Source of the DNA: Bondarzewia mesenterica
Lineage: Eukaryota; Basidiomycota; Agaricomycetes; Russulales; Bondarzewiaceae
NCBI GenBank assembly: GCA_004802705.1
Contig: SGPL01000013.1
Location: 62,001-126,000 of the forward strand
DNA length: 64,000 bases
Direction: 5' to 3'
Shown here: positions 10,468 to 28,362 of the stretch, one piece after another
Layout: each line of letters opens with the position of its first letter
Numbering within the stretch: position 1 is the first letter of the stretch
Notes under the pieces: model-generated
Told to the model about the DNA's origin: nothing
Database searches by the model: none
Seen by the model: only the letters and a program-made list of their open reading frames with translations
Translations under genes and position numbers: made by a program

Positions 10468-11569
10468 CTACTGCTTCTTCGTGTTGACCGCCTTCCATTG
10501 TGAGCGAAGAGCCAGAAGAGAAGTAATGAAACTGCGATGACACAACATTTGTTAGAACTGATGATGCATTCGCTCGATGTGCACACCCACCCGAAGATAC
10601 CAAGAATACCATCATTCACGGTGACAAGGCCGACGTTATTCGCAGGAATCCAGACATCAAGAATGTCAATAAGGAATTGCTTGCGCGTTGCTCCAAGTTG
10701 ACTGTTAAAGATGCGTTAGAGTGACATGAGAAGGTCACCAATCAACAGGAATAATTACGCAGCCAGAGTACGAAGCCTTGTCTGACGAGCATTCTCTTCA
10801 CCAACGTCTACCTTCTCACTCAAGGCACGGAGCTGGTTGGCTTCCTGAGTTAATCTGCCAGACTGAGATGACAACACTAAGTTATTTGAGTCTAACGAGG
10901 CGAAACTCTTGTAGGTGACTTACTTTGAATACGGCATGAACAATGCTGAGCAGAATTCCCGCCAACCAGAACCTGTTGGACATCTTGTTGACCTTCTGGG
11001 CTGTTTCAGGCTTCAGGGTGATGAATCGGACAGCATTGACCTAGCAAACGGATCATCAAGACGAAAATAAAAACACTACTTGTAAGAGATTCGTTACCCA
11101 AACAATGGCATCATAGGACAAGTATCCAAAGTACGCCAATTGTTTGCCAATGGTCGTGATCTGCTCCTTCAGATCGCCAGTCGATTGAGCAGCACGAAGA
11201 GCAGCCTGGAGGTGCTCCACCGGCTTGCCGATGCGCATCACTGGGATGAGGCGACGTCAATTTCTAGGTCCGAGCAGGCAAACGTCCATATGTACCCACA
11301 TTTCCTGGCCATGGCCAGATAGCTCTTCAATGCATTCCACCGGGTAGCCTCGAGTTTGTTGCCACGCGAAATAAGATACCAGGCAAAGAAGCGAGAGAAG
11401 TATTGGATTGCACGGTAGCTCTGTGAAGAAATAGCAAGCAATGAGGTCGTATCCGTACGCTGACAGGAAGTCCCATCCTCACCTTGTCACGTCCGACCGT
11501 CGTGCCCAAGACTTTGAGCGTTTCAGAGACGGTCGGATGCAAAATGACCTGGGACGCGACACTGGACAT
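10468..11569 (-). CDS. PEX11: Peroxisomal biogenesis factor 11
   Basis: PEX11 is a peroxisomal membrane protein that elongates and helps divide peroxisomes. The ATG at 11569 gives MSSVASQVILHPTVSETLKV and LGTTVGRDK, then SYRAIQYFSRFFAWYLISRG, LKSYLAMARKCGYI (amphipathic helix region), MRIGKPVEHLQAAL and LAYFGYLSYDAIVWV. Later exons give AVRFITLKPETAQKVNKMSN, RFWLAGILLSIVHAVFK and WIPANNVGLVTVNDGILGIFG. The final exon ends ITSLLALRSQWKAVNTKKQ, a hydrophobic segment and short basic tail facing the cytosol. Order and spacing match fungal PEX11. An ATCACGTG element lies 142 bases upstream of the start codon. It is divergent from fumarase, with about 500 bases between starts. Confidence 0.9.
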
Positions 11570-11710
11570 TACAGGGATAGTATTGGACACGAGTTCAGAA
11601 CGCAAAATGGGGGCTGGATGGAGAGGGAGCCGGCGCTGGCCGCGACGAAATAAGACTGTTTTCTGTCTGCCAGAATACGGCTGTGGGGAAATCATGCCCG
11701 TGACAATATT

Positions 11711-11718
11711 ATCACGTG
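11711..11718. promoter_or_regulatory. ATCACGTG (RTCACRTG, Cbf1/bHLH-type) element
   Basis: A perfect RTCACRTG octamer with the CACGTG core, 142 bases upstream of the PEX11 start and about 355 before the fumarase start. Known: Cbf1, Pho4 and USF-like bHLH factors bind this word. Two further copies occur in this window, also at promoters. Confidence 0.5.
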
Positions 11719-12071
11719 TAATCCTCGAAGTAGGCAACTCGACGTTCCAAACATCGCATTCATGCATGTGGTGCACCGGTGCAAGCATTTCGCGCGCTTC
11801 TAAGAAATTCAAAAAGCCCTCTTCTCTCTACTCGTTGCATGCATTAAAAATGGCTGTGAATTGTAGCATTTGGTGGTGTCCACCGTACAATTTCACGCCG
11901 ACATTCGTTCCGTAGCGTGGCAAACGCGTCAAGGTCCGAGAGGCAATCCGAAATCCTCCGTACAACGCCAACAACGCGAAGAGTTCGGCTTCGCCGTGAA
12001 AAGTAACTCCATCCATCGCACATACCTCATCTCCACTTTCTTGTTTATTTCTTTCTCCTCACTGCTCAGCC

Positions 12072-14281
12072 ATGGCTGGTCTTCGGCTTCCTCGCAGAGT
12101 AAGTCTTTTCACGCGTCCAGGCCATGAAACTGGCCCCATTCGGCATGCTCATGATTGCTCATGTGATTTGCTCCACCCTCTGCCTGTCTCTGCGGGCCAA
12201 AACCGGTCACTGAACGAAATCAGTCTCTCATCCTCACCGCCCAGCAATCACGCATATCCTCAGCTAGATTGTTCTCCACTTCTCTTCGTGTCATGGTGAG
12301 TGAGAGTGCATTGTGGATGTCGGCATGCGGCGTTTGGGTACAAACGGATACATTTCCCCACATCAGTCAGAGCAAGCTTTCCGGACAGAAAAAGATACTT
12401 TTGGGGAGTTGAAGGTGCCTGCTGACCGTTATTGGGGCGCGCAGACACAACGGTATGCTTCCATGACAATCTACCTCGGACGCGCCGATCAACCCGGTTT
12501 CTCAGGTCGTTGCAGAACTTCGATATTGGAGGTCCAACGGAGCGGTTGCCCCCACCATTGATCAAGGCCTTTGGTGTCTTGAAGAAGGCGGCTTCAGTTG
12601 TGAATGTTGGGTACGGCATGGACCCGAAGGTAGGCCAGGCTATCCAGCAGGCTGCAGATGAGGTGGGTCCGCAAGGTCAATTCCAGAAAACGTCCAGATG
12701 TATCGAATGTGTTTGTCAGGTCATCTCGGGAAAGTTGATTGATCACTTCCCTCTGGTCGTGTTCCAAACCGGGAGTGGAACTCAGAGTAACATGAATGCG
12801 AACGAAGTAAATCTAAGTCCCTCCGCGATTGGCCGCTCATTCTGAAGATTAGTCGGAATGCAGGTCATCTCCAACCGCGCTATCGAGATCCTTGGCGGTG
12901 AGTTGGGCTCGAAAAAGCCCGTGCACCCGAACGACCACGTCAACATGAGCCAGAGCAGTAACGACACGTAGGTTCCAATTGCATGCAATCAACTTGTCTC
13001 TGGAGAACGACACACATTTTTCAGGTTCCCCACTGCGATGCATGTTGCGGCTGTGACGGAGATCGTCAACACACTGGTTCCTGCTCTCGAGGGACTGCGG
13101 GATGCTCTCACTGCCAAGTCGAAGGCGTTCGACCACATCATCAAGATTGGCCGCACGCACTTGCAGGCAAGTAGTCACCGATCGTGAACCGCGCGTTTCG
13201 TGGAGTTGACCACGACATTACCAGGATGCTACTCCTTTGACTTTGGGTCAAGAGTTCAGCGGCTACGTGCAGCAGGTGTCGAACGGTATCGACCGTGTCA
13301 AGGATGTCATCCCTCGCTTGAGTCTCCTTGCTCAGGGTGGAACTGCTGTCGGCACGGTAAGTGTTCATGAAATGCTTAAAATGAAAATATCCTGACATCT
13401 GCTCCGATAGGGTTTGAACACCAAGAGAGGTTTCGACGTCAAGATTGCATCCGAGATCTCGAAGATCACGGGCATTGAATTCAAAACGGCCCCGAACAAG
13501 GTAAACGCCAGTCACGTACATCACGAGCGTTTGGTTCAACTTTGTATGCCAGTTTGAAGCGCTCGCAGCTCATGATGCCCTCGTCGAAGCTCACGGCGCT
13601 CTCAACGTCCTTGCGTGCTCCCTGATGAAGATCGCCAACGACATCCGTTACTTGGGTTCTGGTCCTCGCTGCGGACTCGGAGAGCTGAGCCTCCCTGAGA
13701 ACGAGCCGGGCAGCAGCATCATGCCCGGAAAGGTTAATCCTACGCAGTGTGAAGCGCTCACGATGGTAGCTGCCCAAGTCATCGGTAACCAAACAGTTGT
13801 GAGCGTGGCCGGCTCTAACGGGCAGTTCGAGGTCAGTCGACTCGTGTCATGAGGTGTAGACAAAGGCTAAGATATTTTTATTGCCTCGGAACTAGTTGAA
13901 TGTGTTCAAGCCAGTCATCATCAAGAACGTGTTGCAGAGCATCCGTTTGTTGGCTGATGGCTCACGGTCGTTTACCAAGAATTGCGTTGTTGGCATTCAG
14001 GCGAACGAGAAGCGGATCAACACGCTGCTCAACGAGTCCCTGATGTTGGCCACGATTCTCAACAGTCATCTGGGTTACGACAGTGAGTTTCCCCAATGGG
14101 CTCGTGATTTGTAAGATCAGCTGACTGAGAATGTGGTACAGATGTTGCGAAGTGCGCTAAGAAGGCTCACAAGGAGGGCACGACGCTCAAGGAGGCGACA
14201 GTTGCGCTTGGATTCTTGACTGCGGAGGAGTTTGACGAGGAAGTGAGGCCCGAGCTGATGCTCCACCCTGACGAGCCGTAA
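12072..14281 (+). CDS. FUM1: Fumarate hydratase, class II
   Basis: This enzyme hydrates fumarate to malate in the TCA cycle; fungal enzymes are often dually mitochondrial and cytosolic. The ATG at 12072 starts MAGLRLPRR, and two short 5' exons make a plausible presequence, although alternative acceptors at the second exon leave its exact residues open. Next come [89 protein letters not shown] and GGTAVGTGLNT. The superfamily signature [16 protein letters not shown] is complete, with the catalytic Ser loop. The C-terminal block [20 protein letters not shown] is followed by [13 protein letters not shown]. It ends LMLHPDEP. Length, motif order and all active-site segments fit a functional enzyme. 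Confidence 0.93.
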
Positions 14282-15063
14282 AACATCTGTACACATCGCA
14301 CTTGCCATAAATGGAATGGTGGCTTCTGTGAAGGGAAAAGAGGTGGTATTCGGTGGACTGTGGGTGTTGGGTGGAAAAAGAAGAGCTCGAGAACGACGAA
14401 GATGACCAATTGGGGGAGCGTCATGATTTGTACAACGAGATGGATCGAAGCGGAAGACATGAGCTGTGTGTGGCGTAGAAATTACAATCCCAACTGTGTC
14501 AGACTCGGATATCACGAAAGCGCTGGACCACCTCGACGGTCTCTCACATTTACGGACTTGCAACACGAGACCAGCTGTCTGTCCCTGCAGCCCTGCACCG
14601 TGCGCAGAAACAAAAAAAAAATCGAACATACAAATGTTTTGGCGGTGGACTCGTCCGCGTAAGAGTAATAGAGCGCAAGAACACAGGCTCATCGTAGCCA
14701 GAAAAGGAAAGTGAGGGAGGAAAGCGACCTAGATGTAAAAAGAGGCCAGGCTACGAATGCGGCGGCGATTCCGCGTCAACTGCGGCCTTGCCCTCAACTT
14801 GTCCATCACTCCTCTCCTCTCCTCCTCCCAGACATCCTTCACATCCCCTCTTTGTCCTTTTTGCACAATTTCTCGACCCAAACGCACCTAGTTGCCATAC
14901 ACAGCACTGACGACACCGTTCATTTGACAAGGGCCATAATAAATACTCTTCGTCACCACAGATCCCACGAGGCAGTTCCCCATCCCAGCTTGTCTCCTGT
15001 CCATATTTTTCTGTGCTCCACGTCGCAGGTCTTCCCCGCCCTCCTCACCTGCCGCACCCAACC
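14282..15063. other. Intergenic between FUM1 and INO80
   Basis: About 780 bases without a supported gene. The second half (about 14.78-15.03 kb) is C/T-rich on the plus strand, as is common in fungal core promoters, and precedes the INO80 start. Open frames here have no family features. Confidence 0.5.
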
Positions 15064-20837
<5,774 letters not shown>

Positions 20838-21444
20838 GGAGGGTATGACCTGTCTTTCTTCCTTTTCCTTGCTTTGGATAGCCGTCGCATGCTTGTTTTT
20901 TGTTTGTTTTGTGCATCGTTTGCTTTTGCCGTACACATCTGCTTTTATTCTTCAGTGAGAAATCATTATAGATCATGCTATACGTTATGTACACTAGGAT
21001 AGTCAATATGTTGTCTTTATAGTCGCATCTTTGCTCGACCCGGAATTGGCGGCCCGGGCACTTGTGTGCGACTTGTGGCTGAAAGCGCTGAACGGTGGAG
21101 ATCGGTGAAGTCGACTTCAAGTCCGGCGTTCGACCTTTCGCATCTAGTGACTCCTCCACATGCTGCTTTTTGCAGATCTCATGCTTAGACCGACAATCAA
21201 CTACCTTGTACCTTTCTCGCTCCTAGCTGATTGCGAAAAACAGAATTTTCACCCGCCGACTAACCTGCGACTTGGCCCGTACTAAAAACAAGTCGCCACT
21301 CATTCTACCACCTTCTGGGCAGGGACCACCTTCTTGTCTCCGAATATATTTCACACCCATCGAATAGACGAGACATTTGGCCATAGGAGAACAACAATAA
21401 CGAACTTTCTTCCAGCTTACGGCCTTGGTCAGTGGTCACCCGCG
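20838..21444. other. Intergenic between INO80 and helicase gene
   Basis: About 600 bases without a supported gene: the INO80 3' flank, T-rich, followed by the helicase promoter. Antisense open frames over the INO80 tail come from its Gly/Arg repeat and are not treated as genes. Confidence 0.5.
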
Positions 21445-24400
21445 ATGGCCAAGAAAAAGAAAACGCAGTTGAAGCCGGTCGCTCGAGGGTTTGCGACAAC
21501 GTCTTTGCCGAAAAAGGTTGTTCCAGGACCAGAAGAGCTGGAGGAAGCCAATAGGTTGGACTCTCAGAGTAACGATGTGTCTCAGCCAGAGTCCGCTACT
21601 CAGGATTTGGGAATGCAGACTCAAGGCCTCCCTACCAGCGATGACTTTGATCCGGAAAAGGTCGAAGAACAATCGCTCCAGAATCTAGTTGACAAACTGC
21701 AGGAGAAAACAGAAAAGGATATAGTCAGGACAGTCAAAGTGTGTATCGCCGTTTCTTTCTCGCTTGCTATCGATTTCATGCTGTATGTCACGTTGGTCAG
21801 GGCGTCGAGACAGATAGGCGTTATTCTCAAACTCTACCCCCGTTGGACCTAGACAGAGATATTGTGGATCGCATCCTTCAGCTGGTTTCTGAATCTAAAG
21901 GAAGCGAAGGTTATTCAAAATCCCTTCTTGCCTGATTCAGATGTCTGACTCAGAATTTCCAGAGAGAAAGCTGGTAGATGAGCCGGAGGACAAAGCCATC
22001 ACTCACCTTGGGATCACGTACGGTGTTCTCAGACGTCTTGGGTTCTCAGAGGAGCGAGTGGAGGAATGTCTCCGATCTATCAATGGGGTTGACCTCGATG
22101 AAGCTTACGACTGGGTAAGTTCTGACATTTCCCCAAAGGTCATGGAATTCACACAATATCATCAGTTGTATCTCAACTGCCCTGAAGATGAACTGCAGCA
22201 AGAGAAAGGTGATTTCGATCTCCTTTGCGGTCGTTGTATCCTTGAAATTTATTGGTTTGGTAGCTTCAAATGATGCAGACACCAGAATGCCCAAGACGCC
22301 TCAGACTCCCAACATGACCCATACTTCTCGCATGCCTGCTGTTGCTTCACCTTCACCCTCTCTCCCGCATAGTGTCTCACGGTTGGATGTCAATGCCCCT
22401 GTATTTATTCCGCTATTAAAACATCAGGCAAGTCCGCATGGATCCGACTCCGAGGATGAACCAGCTTCTCTGAAGGCTCGCATCCTAGCTAGTCTCAATA
22501 ACGACAGTACAAGTCCTTCTGACGGAGGCACACCGGACGACGACCCGAACCACGAGTATGTTAAGCTGAAGCTGAAGATAGACAGCCTTACGACCTGGCG
22601 ACGGCTGCCTGGGGAGTCTGCGGACGATTCGTTTGTCAAAACACTTCAAAGTCGCTTGATGGCCGTCAAAGAACATTACTTCTTTGATGAACGGGACGCT
22701 GAAGCACAATATCGGACGGAGCGCGAGAAGGCTGATGCACTAAACCTGCAAAATCGCCTACGTGCAAACGAGACGCGCGAAAATCCCCAGGAGGCCACAC
22801 TCTCTATATCACCAGCCAAACGACGTCCTCCGAAGTTGCGGTCTGTCAAGGATACTGTGACTACAACGAAAACGGACATTTTCGATGGCGATGACGAAGA
22901 ACAAAGTGGCGGGTTGTTTGAGATTTTGGATGAGTTGCCTGCTTCAGAGGTGACCGACCAAGGGACGAGCATCAATATCCGAAATATGGCACTTCCGAAA
23001 CATTGGTCGGGTAGAACCCCGAAGATCTTATTGGCAGAGACTGTCGCGAAATCTGACCGTTTCGCCGTAGTCTCTTATCGCGTTGTCTCTGGCGCTTCTC
23101 GTGCAAAGAGAGCTGCTGTCAGTATCCGTTGGGGTGCTGGCAAGGAAGGCGATTGGACGATGATAGACGTTGCGTGCCATGACGATATCCAGGCGGAGCA
23201 ATACATCGCCACGGTGGCGTTGCATGCGCTGGTGTTTCCTTCTTCAGAAGGCTTCGCTTCAGGTGCATCAAGTTCTGGCAGTCAAACATCTTTCCGGTTG
23301 CTTCCGCCCGTTTTCCGTGAACTTTGGGACGAGTTGGAGATTAAGAGGAAGTTGTCTGATGATGCCGCAAATCGGGCTGTCTGGTCGAGGTTGAGGAACA
23401 TCATCGAACCAAAGATGGACTATGGAGTCAAGGTAATCTGCATGTCTTTCTTCTTTCTCCCCATTGTTCTTATCCCTTCGTTTCTCCAATGTAGTCTGCT
23501 GATAGGAATGGGAAGGTGGTTGCGGATGTGAAAAACAACAGCACGTACCGTGGTCCAAGCAATGCCAAGGATGTTGCTTCTGAACAGCTGGCATCCACTT
23601 TCAGGATTAGACAGGGATCCCCAGCGTATCAGGAAATGCTTGTAAGCAACTGCTGAACTTTATGAGTCTATCCACTGATGTGCTGTGAAGCTTCAACGGA
23701 ACCGCTTGCCAATTGCCAAATTCCGAGATGAGATCATATCGACACTGGAATCGTCGCAGATTATGGTCCTCAGTGGCGAAACTGGATGGTAAATTGGGTT
23801 CTCTTCTTCCGAAAATTAGACTGACATGCCCTCGCAGTGGCAAGTCGACTCAAGTTCCATCGTTCATTTTGGAGGATCAGCTTTCTCGTGGCAAATACTG
23901 CAAGATTTACTGCACAGAACCACGTCGTATTTCCGCCATTTCTCTCGCGCAACGAGTGTCTCACGAGTTAGGGGAACCTCCCGGCGCTGTCGGGACAATG
24001 GGCTCTCTAGTCGGCTATTCGATCCGTCTGGAAAGTAACACGTCACGTAATACTCGTCTGGCATTCGTCACCAATGGCATTGCTCTTCGGATGCTAGAGG
24101 GTGGCAGCGGGCAGGGCGGAATGGGTACTGCATTTGACGAGATCACTGTAAGTCACATTGTCAATGGCAAGAGCTTCGTCGGACTAATTCTCCCATCCTT
24201 GTAGCATATAGTCATTGATGAGGCATGTTTTCATTTCTCTCATGTGCTGGCCTGTAGTAATTGTTGACAAACTTTATAGGTCCATGAACGCAGCATAGAG
24301 TCTGATTTCTTGTTGATCGTACTGAAGTCTTTACTGCAGCAACGCAATGACTTGAAGTGAGTGATCGTGCCTGTACCACCATTCTCGTCCGTTTGCTAAA

Positions 24401-26968
24401 TCAATACAGGATCATCCTCATGTCTGCGACGGTTGACGCTGAGAAAATCTCGGTCTATTTTGGCGGTTGCCCAATTCTCTATATACCTGGGCGAACTTTT
24501 CCTGTCGACGTTCGCTTCCTAGAAGATGCAGTGGAGTTTACCAAGTGGTCTATCACTGAAAATTCGCCCTATGCCAAGCGTCGTTCGTTTATTTCGTTTG
24601 GTCTTTTCGTGTCGATGTCAGCTGACGATACCTTACCCAGTCCACGAGAAATTCTATCGGGGTAAGAAACAAACAGATTGGACTGAGGACACAGCCGCCA
24701 ACGAAGACGACGACGACGAGACCTCGACTGAAAACGTGAAGCTGGAGAAGCGCTATTCTGCTAGTACCGCCACCACCATTAATCTTCTTGACGAACGTGT
24801 CGTCTTTTATGACCTAATGATGCGCCTGATGGAACGAATATGTTTTGAGGACGATGCATACTTCTCCTATTCTGCTGCCATCCTCGTCTTTATGCCGGGC
24901 ATCGGGGAGATCCGCCGTCTTCACGACCTCCTTTCTGAGCATCCACTATTCGGGTCAGGTCAAGACTTTGTGGTGTATCCCTTGCACTCGACAATTTCGA
25001 GCGAAAATCAAGGTGCTGTTTTCGACATTCCACCTCCAGGGGTTCGAAAGATCGTAATCGGTGGGCATATTCTTTTTACCAAGAGAGTGAGTCTGACTTC
25101 ATATTCAAGCTACGAATATTGCGGAGACTGGTATCACCATTCCCGACATTACTTGCGTCATTGACTCGGGCAAGCATCGTGAGATGAGGTAGGTCGAAGG
25201 AAGTTTCCAGTATCAGCCGTTGTTGAGATCGTTGTGTAGATTTGACGAAAAGCGGCAGATCAGTCGTTTGGTTGAAACCTTCATTGCCAAGAGCAACGCA
25301 GCGCAGAGAAGGGGTCGTGCCGGTCGTGTGCAGAACGGTCTCTGCTTCCATCTCTTCACTAAGATTCGTCACGATACTCAGGTAAGTCACCAAAAGTCGA
25401 ACTGCGATCTCTTTGATTGAATCTCTTGTAGTTGGCCGACCATCCTCTACCCGAAATGATGCGTCTCAGCCTGTCAGACCTTGCGCTGCGGATAAAGATC
25501 ATGAAGGTGAAATTGGGCTCTTCAATTGAAGATGTGTTGTTGCGTGCCTTGGACCCTCCATCCTCGGTCAATATTCAAAGAGCTATATCGATGCTTGTCG
25601 AAGTGCGTATCGTTGCTTCTCTTGCTTTAGTACTTTATATATATATTGATAATGTATCTACTTCCAGGTCCGTGCACTCACTTCGAACGAAGAGATCACG
25701 CCGATGGGTCGATTGCTTAGTGCGCTACCGACCGACGTCCATTTGGGAAAGTTCCTCCTGATGGCGACCTTATTCCGATGTTTGGATCCCGCTCTCACAA
25801 TTGCTGCGACTCTGAACTCGAAGTCCCCTTTCTTGACTCCCTTTGGTCACGAGGATGAAGCCGATCGAGCCAAGAGTTCATTTCGTGTTGGTGGGTCATA
25901 TCACCAAGTCCGCATATGCAAGCTCTCAATAAAGGTGCAGAAAATTCTGATTTCCTAACGCTACATAATGCGTTCTCGGGCTGGCGGCGGGTTTCTGCAA
26001 ATACTGGTTTTGTTCGAAAGTTCTGCCGGAAGAATTTCCTCAGTCATCAGGTATCTATATGGTATCCAAAATTGTGAAAGACATTTACTGAACCTTTCTC
26101 CGTAGAATTTGCAACAGATCGAGGAACTTCGTCAACAGTTCCTTGGTTACTTGATAGATTCTGGGTTCATTCACGCGGATAGGGCCTTTGTCAAGGAGCT
26201 CAGCCGGTGAGTCTGGGATTATCGCTCTGAAGTCTCTTCCTGGTCATCACAAATCTGATTCTATCGAAAAGATCGAGGTATGGTCGTCAACGCACGCGAT
26301 TCATCTCGGTGCCTGCGGACCTGGACAGGAATTCTACGAACATCGCTCTTGTCAATGCTGCATTAACAGCTGGTCTATATCCCAAAATACTCGTCATCGA
26401 CCCTAGTTTGCAAATACGCACAATCACCAACAACCAGGCTGTTTCATTCCATCCATCCTCCGTGAATTTCAAAAAGAGGCTGACTGATTTTGGGGTGAAA
26501 CATCTTGCGTACTTCACGTTGATGTGAGTCTCTTGTCTGAGCAGTTGCGTTCAATTCCTATCTCAATGTCTGGTGTAGGCATTCAAAGAAGTTGTATGCA
26601 TGGGAAACTGGGCCTGTGGACGATATCACCATGCTCTTACTTTGTGGCGAGTGCGATTTCAAGGTGCGTATCGCGAAAGAACTCTTCTGGCAAATCGAGC
26701 TGAAAATTCAATTGGGTAGCTTATCTCCGACGCCGCCTCCATTGACCGCAAAGTCAAGTTCCACATACCTCCCAAGACCAACCTAGCCCTCAAACACTTA
26801 CGCGTGCAACTGAATGCACTTTTGGCTAGCCAATTACGTGGCAAACCTCTGACAGAGTCTCAAGTATTGTGGATGGAAGTGGCCATGGCGGTCATGGGCA
26901 AGTACAAGTTGGAGGGTGACGAAAATGAGCAAGCACAGAACCCGATCCTGAATGTTATATTGAATTAG
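21445..26968 (+). CDS. DEAH-family ATP-dependent RNA helicase, DHX29/DHX57-like
   Basis: The family is a large DExH helicase, with a UBA-like segment and ties to translation or RNA turnover. The ATG at 21445 gives [20 protein letters not shown]. Near 22.0 kb [18 protein letters not shown] resembles a UBA domain. An RWD-like segment may follow (about 23.0-23.3 kb). Helicase motifs: [15 protein letters not shown] (Walker A, split by an intron), [30 protein letters not shown] (DEVH, as in DHX29/DHX57), [11 protein letters not shown], then [19 protein letters not shown] and [18 protein letters not shown]. The winged-helix, ratchet and OB-fold region has [18 protein letters not shown], and the gene ends NPILNVILN. 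The intron inside the DEVH box uses a GC donor (24223-24279). There is an acidic insertion ([10 protein letters not shown]) between the two RecA lobes. Confidence 0.9.
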
Positions 26969-27116
26969 ATATTAGATACTCAGTATTTTGCTTTGACTAC
27001 TGATACCGCTCAAGAATAACACACTTTTTTTCTCTTACCTGAAGAATTGTTCCCTCAAGTCTATGTTCTGATACTTTCCCACGCCTAAACTTCTACGCTC
27101 AGCTCATATTTTCGCA

Positions 27117-28087
27117 ATGAACCTAGACGACGACCCTATTGTATCTGTTCTGCCAATACACCTCTCAAACAACCTCGCACCAAATGTCCAATTACATCAA
27201 TTCCCACTCCTAAACCGTCCACTACAGGTTCCGCCATCTGCAGCTCTTAGTGGCAAGCGCATTCGAGCGCGCCTCAAACCGAATGTAAAACGACTAGAAA
27301 TCCACATCCCAGTTGATACTCGACCGGACGTATGGAATTCCGAAAAGTCAGAAGTGTTGGGGGCTGGGCGTCTGGAAGATGACAAGGAGAAGAACCAGGA
27401 TGTCGGTCGGGCAAAGCTGAAGGAGGGCGAACTGCCTCGGCTTTCCGAAATACGCTTGCGGAGCGAGCAGATATCCCACATGGGTGCTTATATGCTGGGT
27501 ATTGTCCGTGAAGGTACGTTGCCGACGTCTATTATGGACTCAAGCAACCACTTGTTTATCATGGACGAAGGACAACTGCATTTGCATCCAATTAGCGAAA
27601 CACATCAACTGAGGCCGACCTTAACATATCTTGATGTATTGTCACGGAAAAGCAAACGGAGGGGCGGTGCAGGTTCTGATTCAGACTCTGACGAGGGACC
27701 GCCTCCTGATCCTGACGAGCCTGCTCCTCTGCCTGTACGGAAGAAGGAGAAAAAGTCAACAGGGGATGCGAAAGACGTCCAAATAGCGGCCCGGAAAAGC
27801 GAGGACAAGGGCGGTCAAAACTTCCAAGGTGGTCTTTCTTCCATCCGACGAGAGATGCTCATAGCCATTAGAGCGGAAGAGGACGAGGATTGGCAGGACT
27901 TCCAGTATCATGACGCCGAAGTGAGTTTCCGATCTTTTGTTGTCCGGCATAGTTTCAATTCTGATATGGCATTGCGCAGGTTGCTGATTCGGAGGAGGCG
28001 TACGAGGCACTGTTTTCACGAAACGCTGAGGAATTGGAGTGCCAGTCGAATGTAACATCGTTTCTCAAGGGTATTCCGGGTTTGTAA
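27117..28087 (+). CDS. RNA polymerase III subunit RPC5/RPC37-like
   Basis: RPC37/RPC5 pairs with RPC53/RPC4 in Pol III initiation and termination. The ATG at 27117 gives MNLDDDPIVSVLPIHLSNNL, then LHQFPLLNRPLQVPPSAA, the N-terminal dimerisation segment typical of Sin/RPC5 proteins. Later come ISHMGAYMLGIVREG, FIMDEGQLHLHPISETHQLR and PTLTYLDVL, followed by an acidic/basic linker. The exon at the end ends DWQDFQYHDAE and is spliced at about 27.92 kb to VADSEEAYEALFSRNAEEL and a short C-terminus FLKGIPGL. The protein is about 305 residues, close to fungal RPC37 rather than the longer animal RPC5. Only one intron is needed, unusual for this window. Confidence 0.82.
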
Positions 28088-28140
28088 TGATTCAGGTCCA
28101 GGTGTAGCTGCGTAATGTATTTTGTTGGAGGCGAAAATAT

Positions 28141-28156
28141 CGGCTAACGGCTAACG
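28141..28156. repeat. Short tandem repeat, two 7-bp units
   Basis: The word CGGCTAA occurs twice in tandem followed by CG, in the gap between RPC5 and the next gene. It is too short to mean much alone, but it lies about 70 bases before the inverted repeat described next. Confidence 0.4.
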
Positions 28157-28224
28157 AATGCTCAGCGCAGCGCTCGGGCTCAGTGTTGCTGAAATAATTT
28201 TTTTCATGTAAGTGCATAGAAGTA

Positions 28225-28282
28225 ACCCGTGAGAACCTGAATCCGACGCATCAGACTCGGATGCGTCTTCGACTCACCGGGT
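28225..28282. repeat. Nested inverted repeat upstream of the 28.36-kb gene
   Basis: The core is GACGCATC (28245-28252) and GATGCGTC (28260-28267), perfect inverted copies separated by 7 bases. An outer pair, ACCCGTGAG (28225-28233) and CTCACCGGGT (28273-28282), is complementary with one extra base. Together they could form a stem of about 17 pairs with an internal loop. It lies 81-138 bases before the next start codon, in the promoter or 5' UTR. Confidence 0.6.
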
Positions 28283-28362
28283 CACCTTCCCTCCCTGTCT
28301 TCTCTTCAGTTCACTGACCCCCAGATCTTCAGGCCTCAGGCTTCAGGTTTCAGTCTCTAACA

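Noticed and set aside
28141..28282. Inverted repeat as the end of a transposon
   Set aside because: No transposase, no target-site duplication and arms of only 8-10 bases; a local hairpin is simpler.
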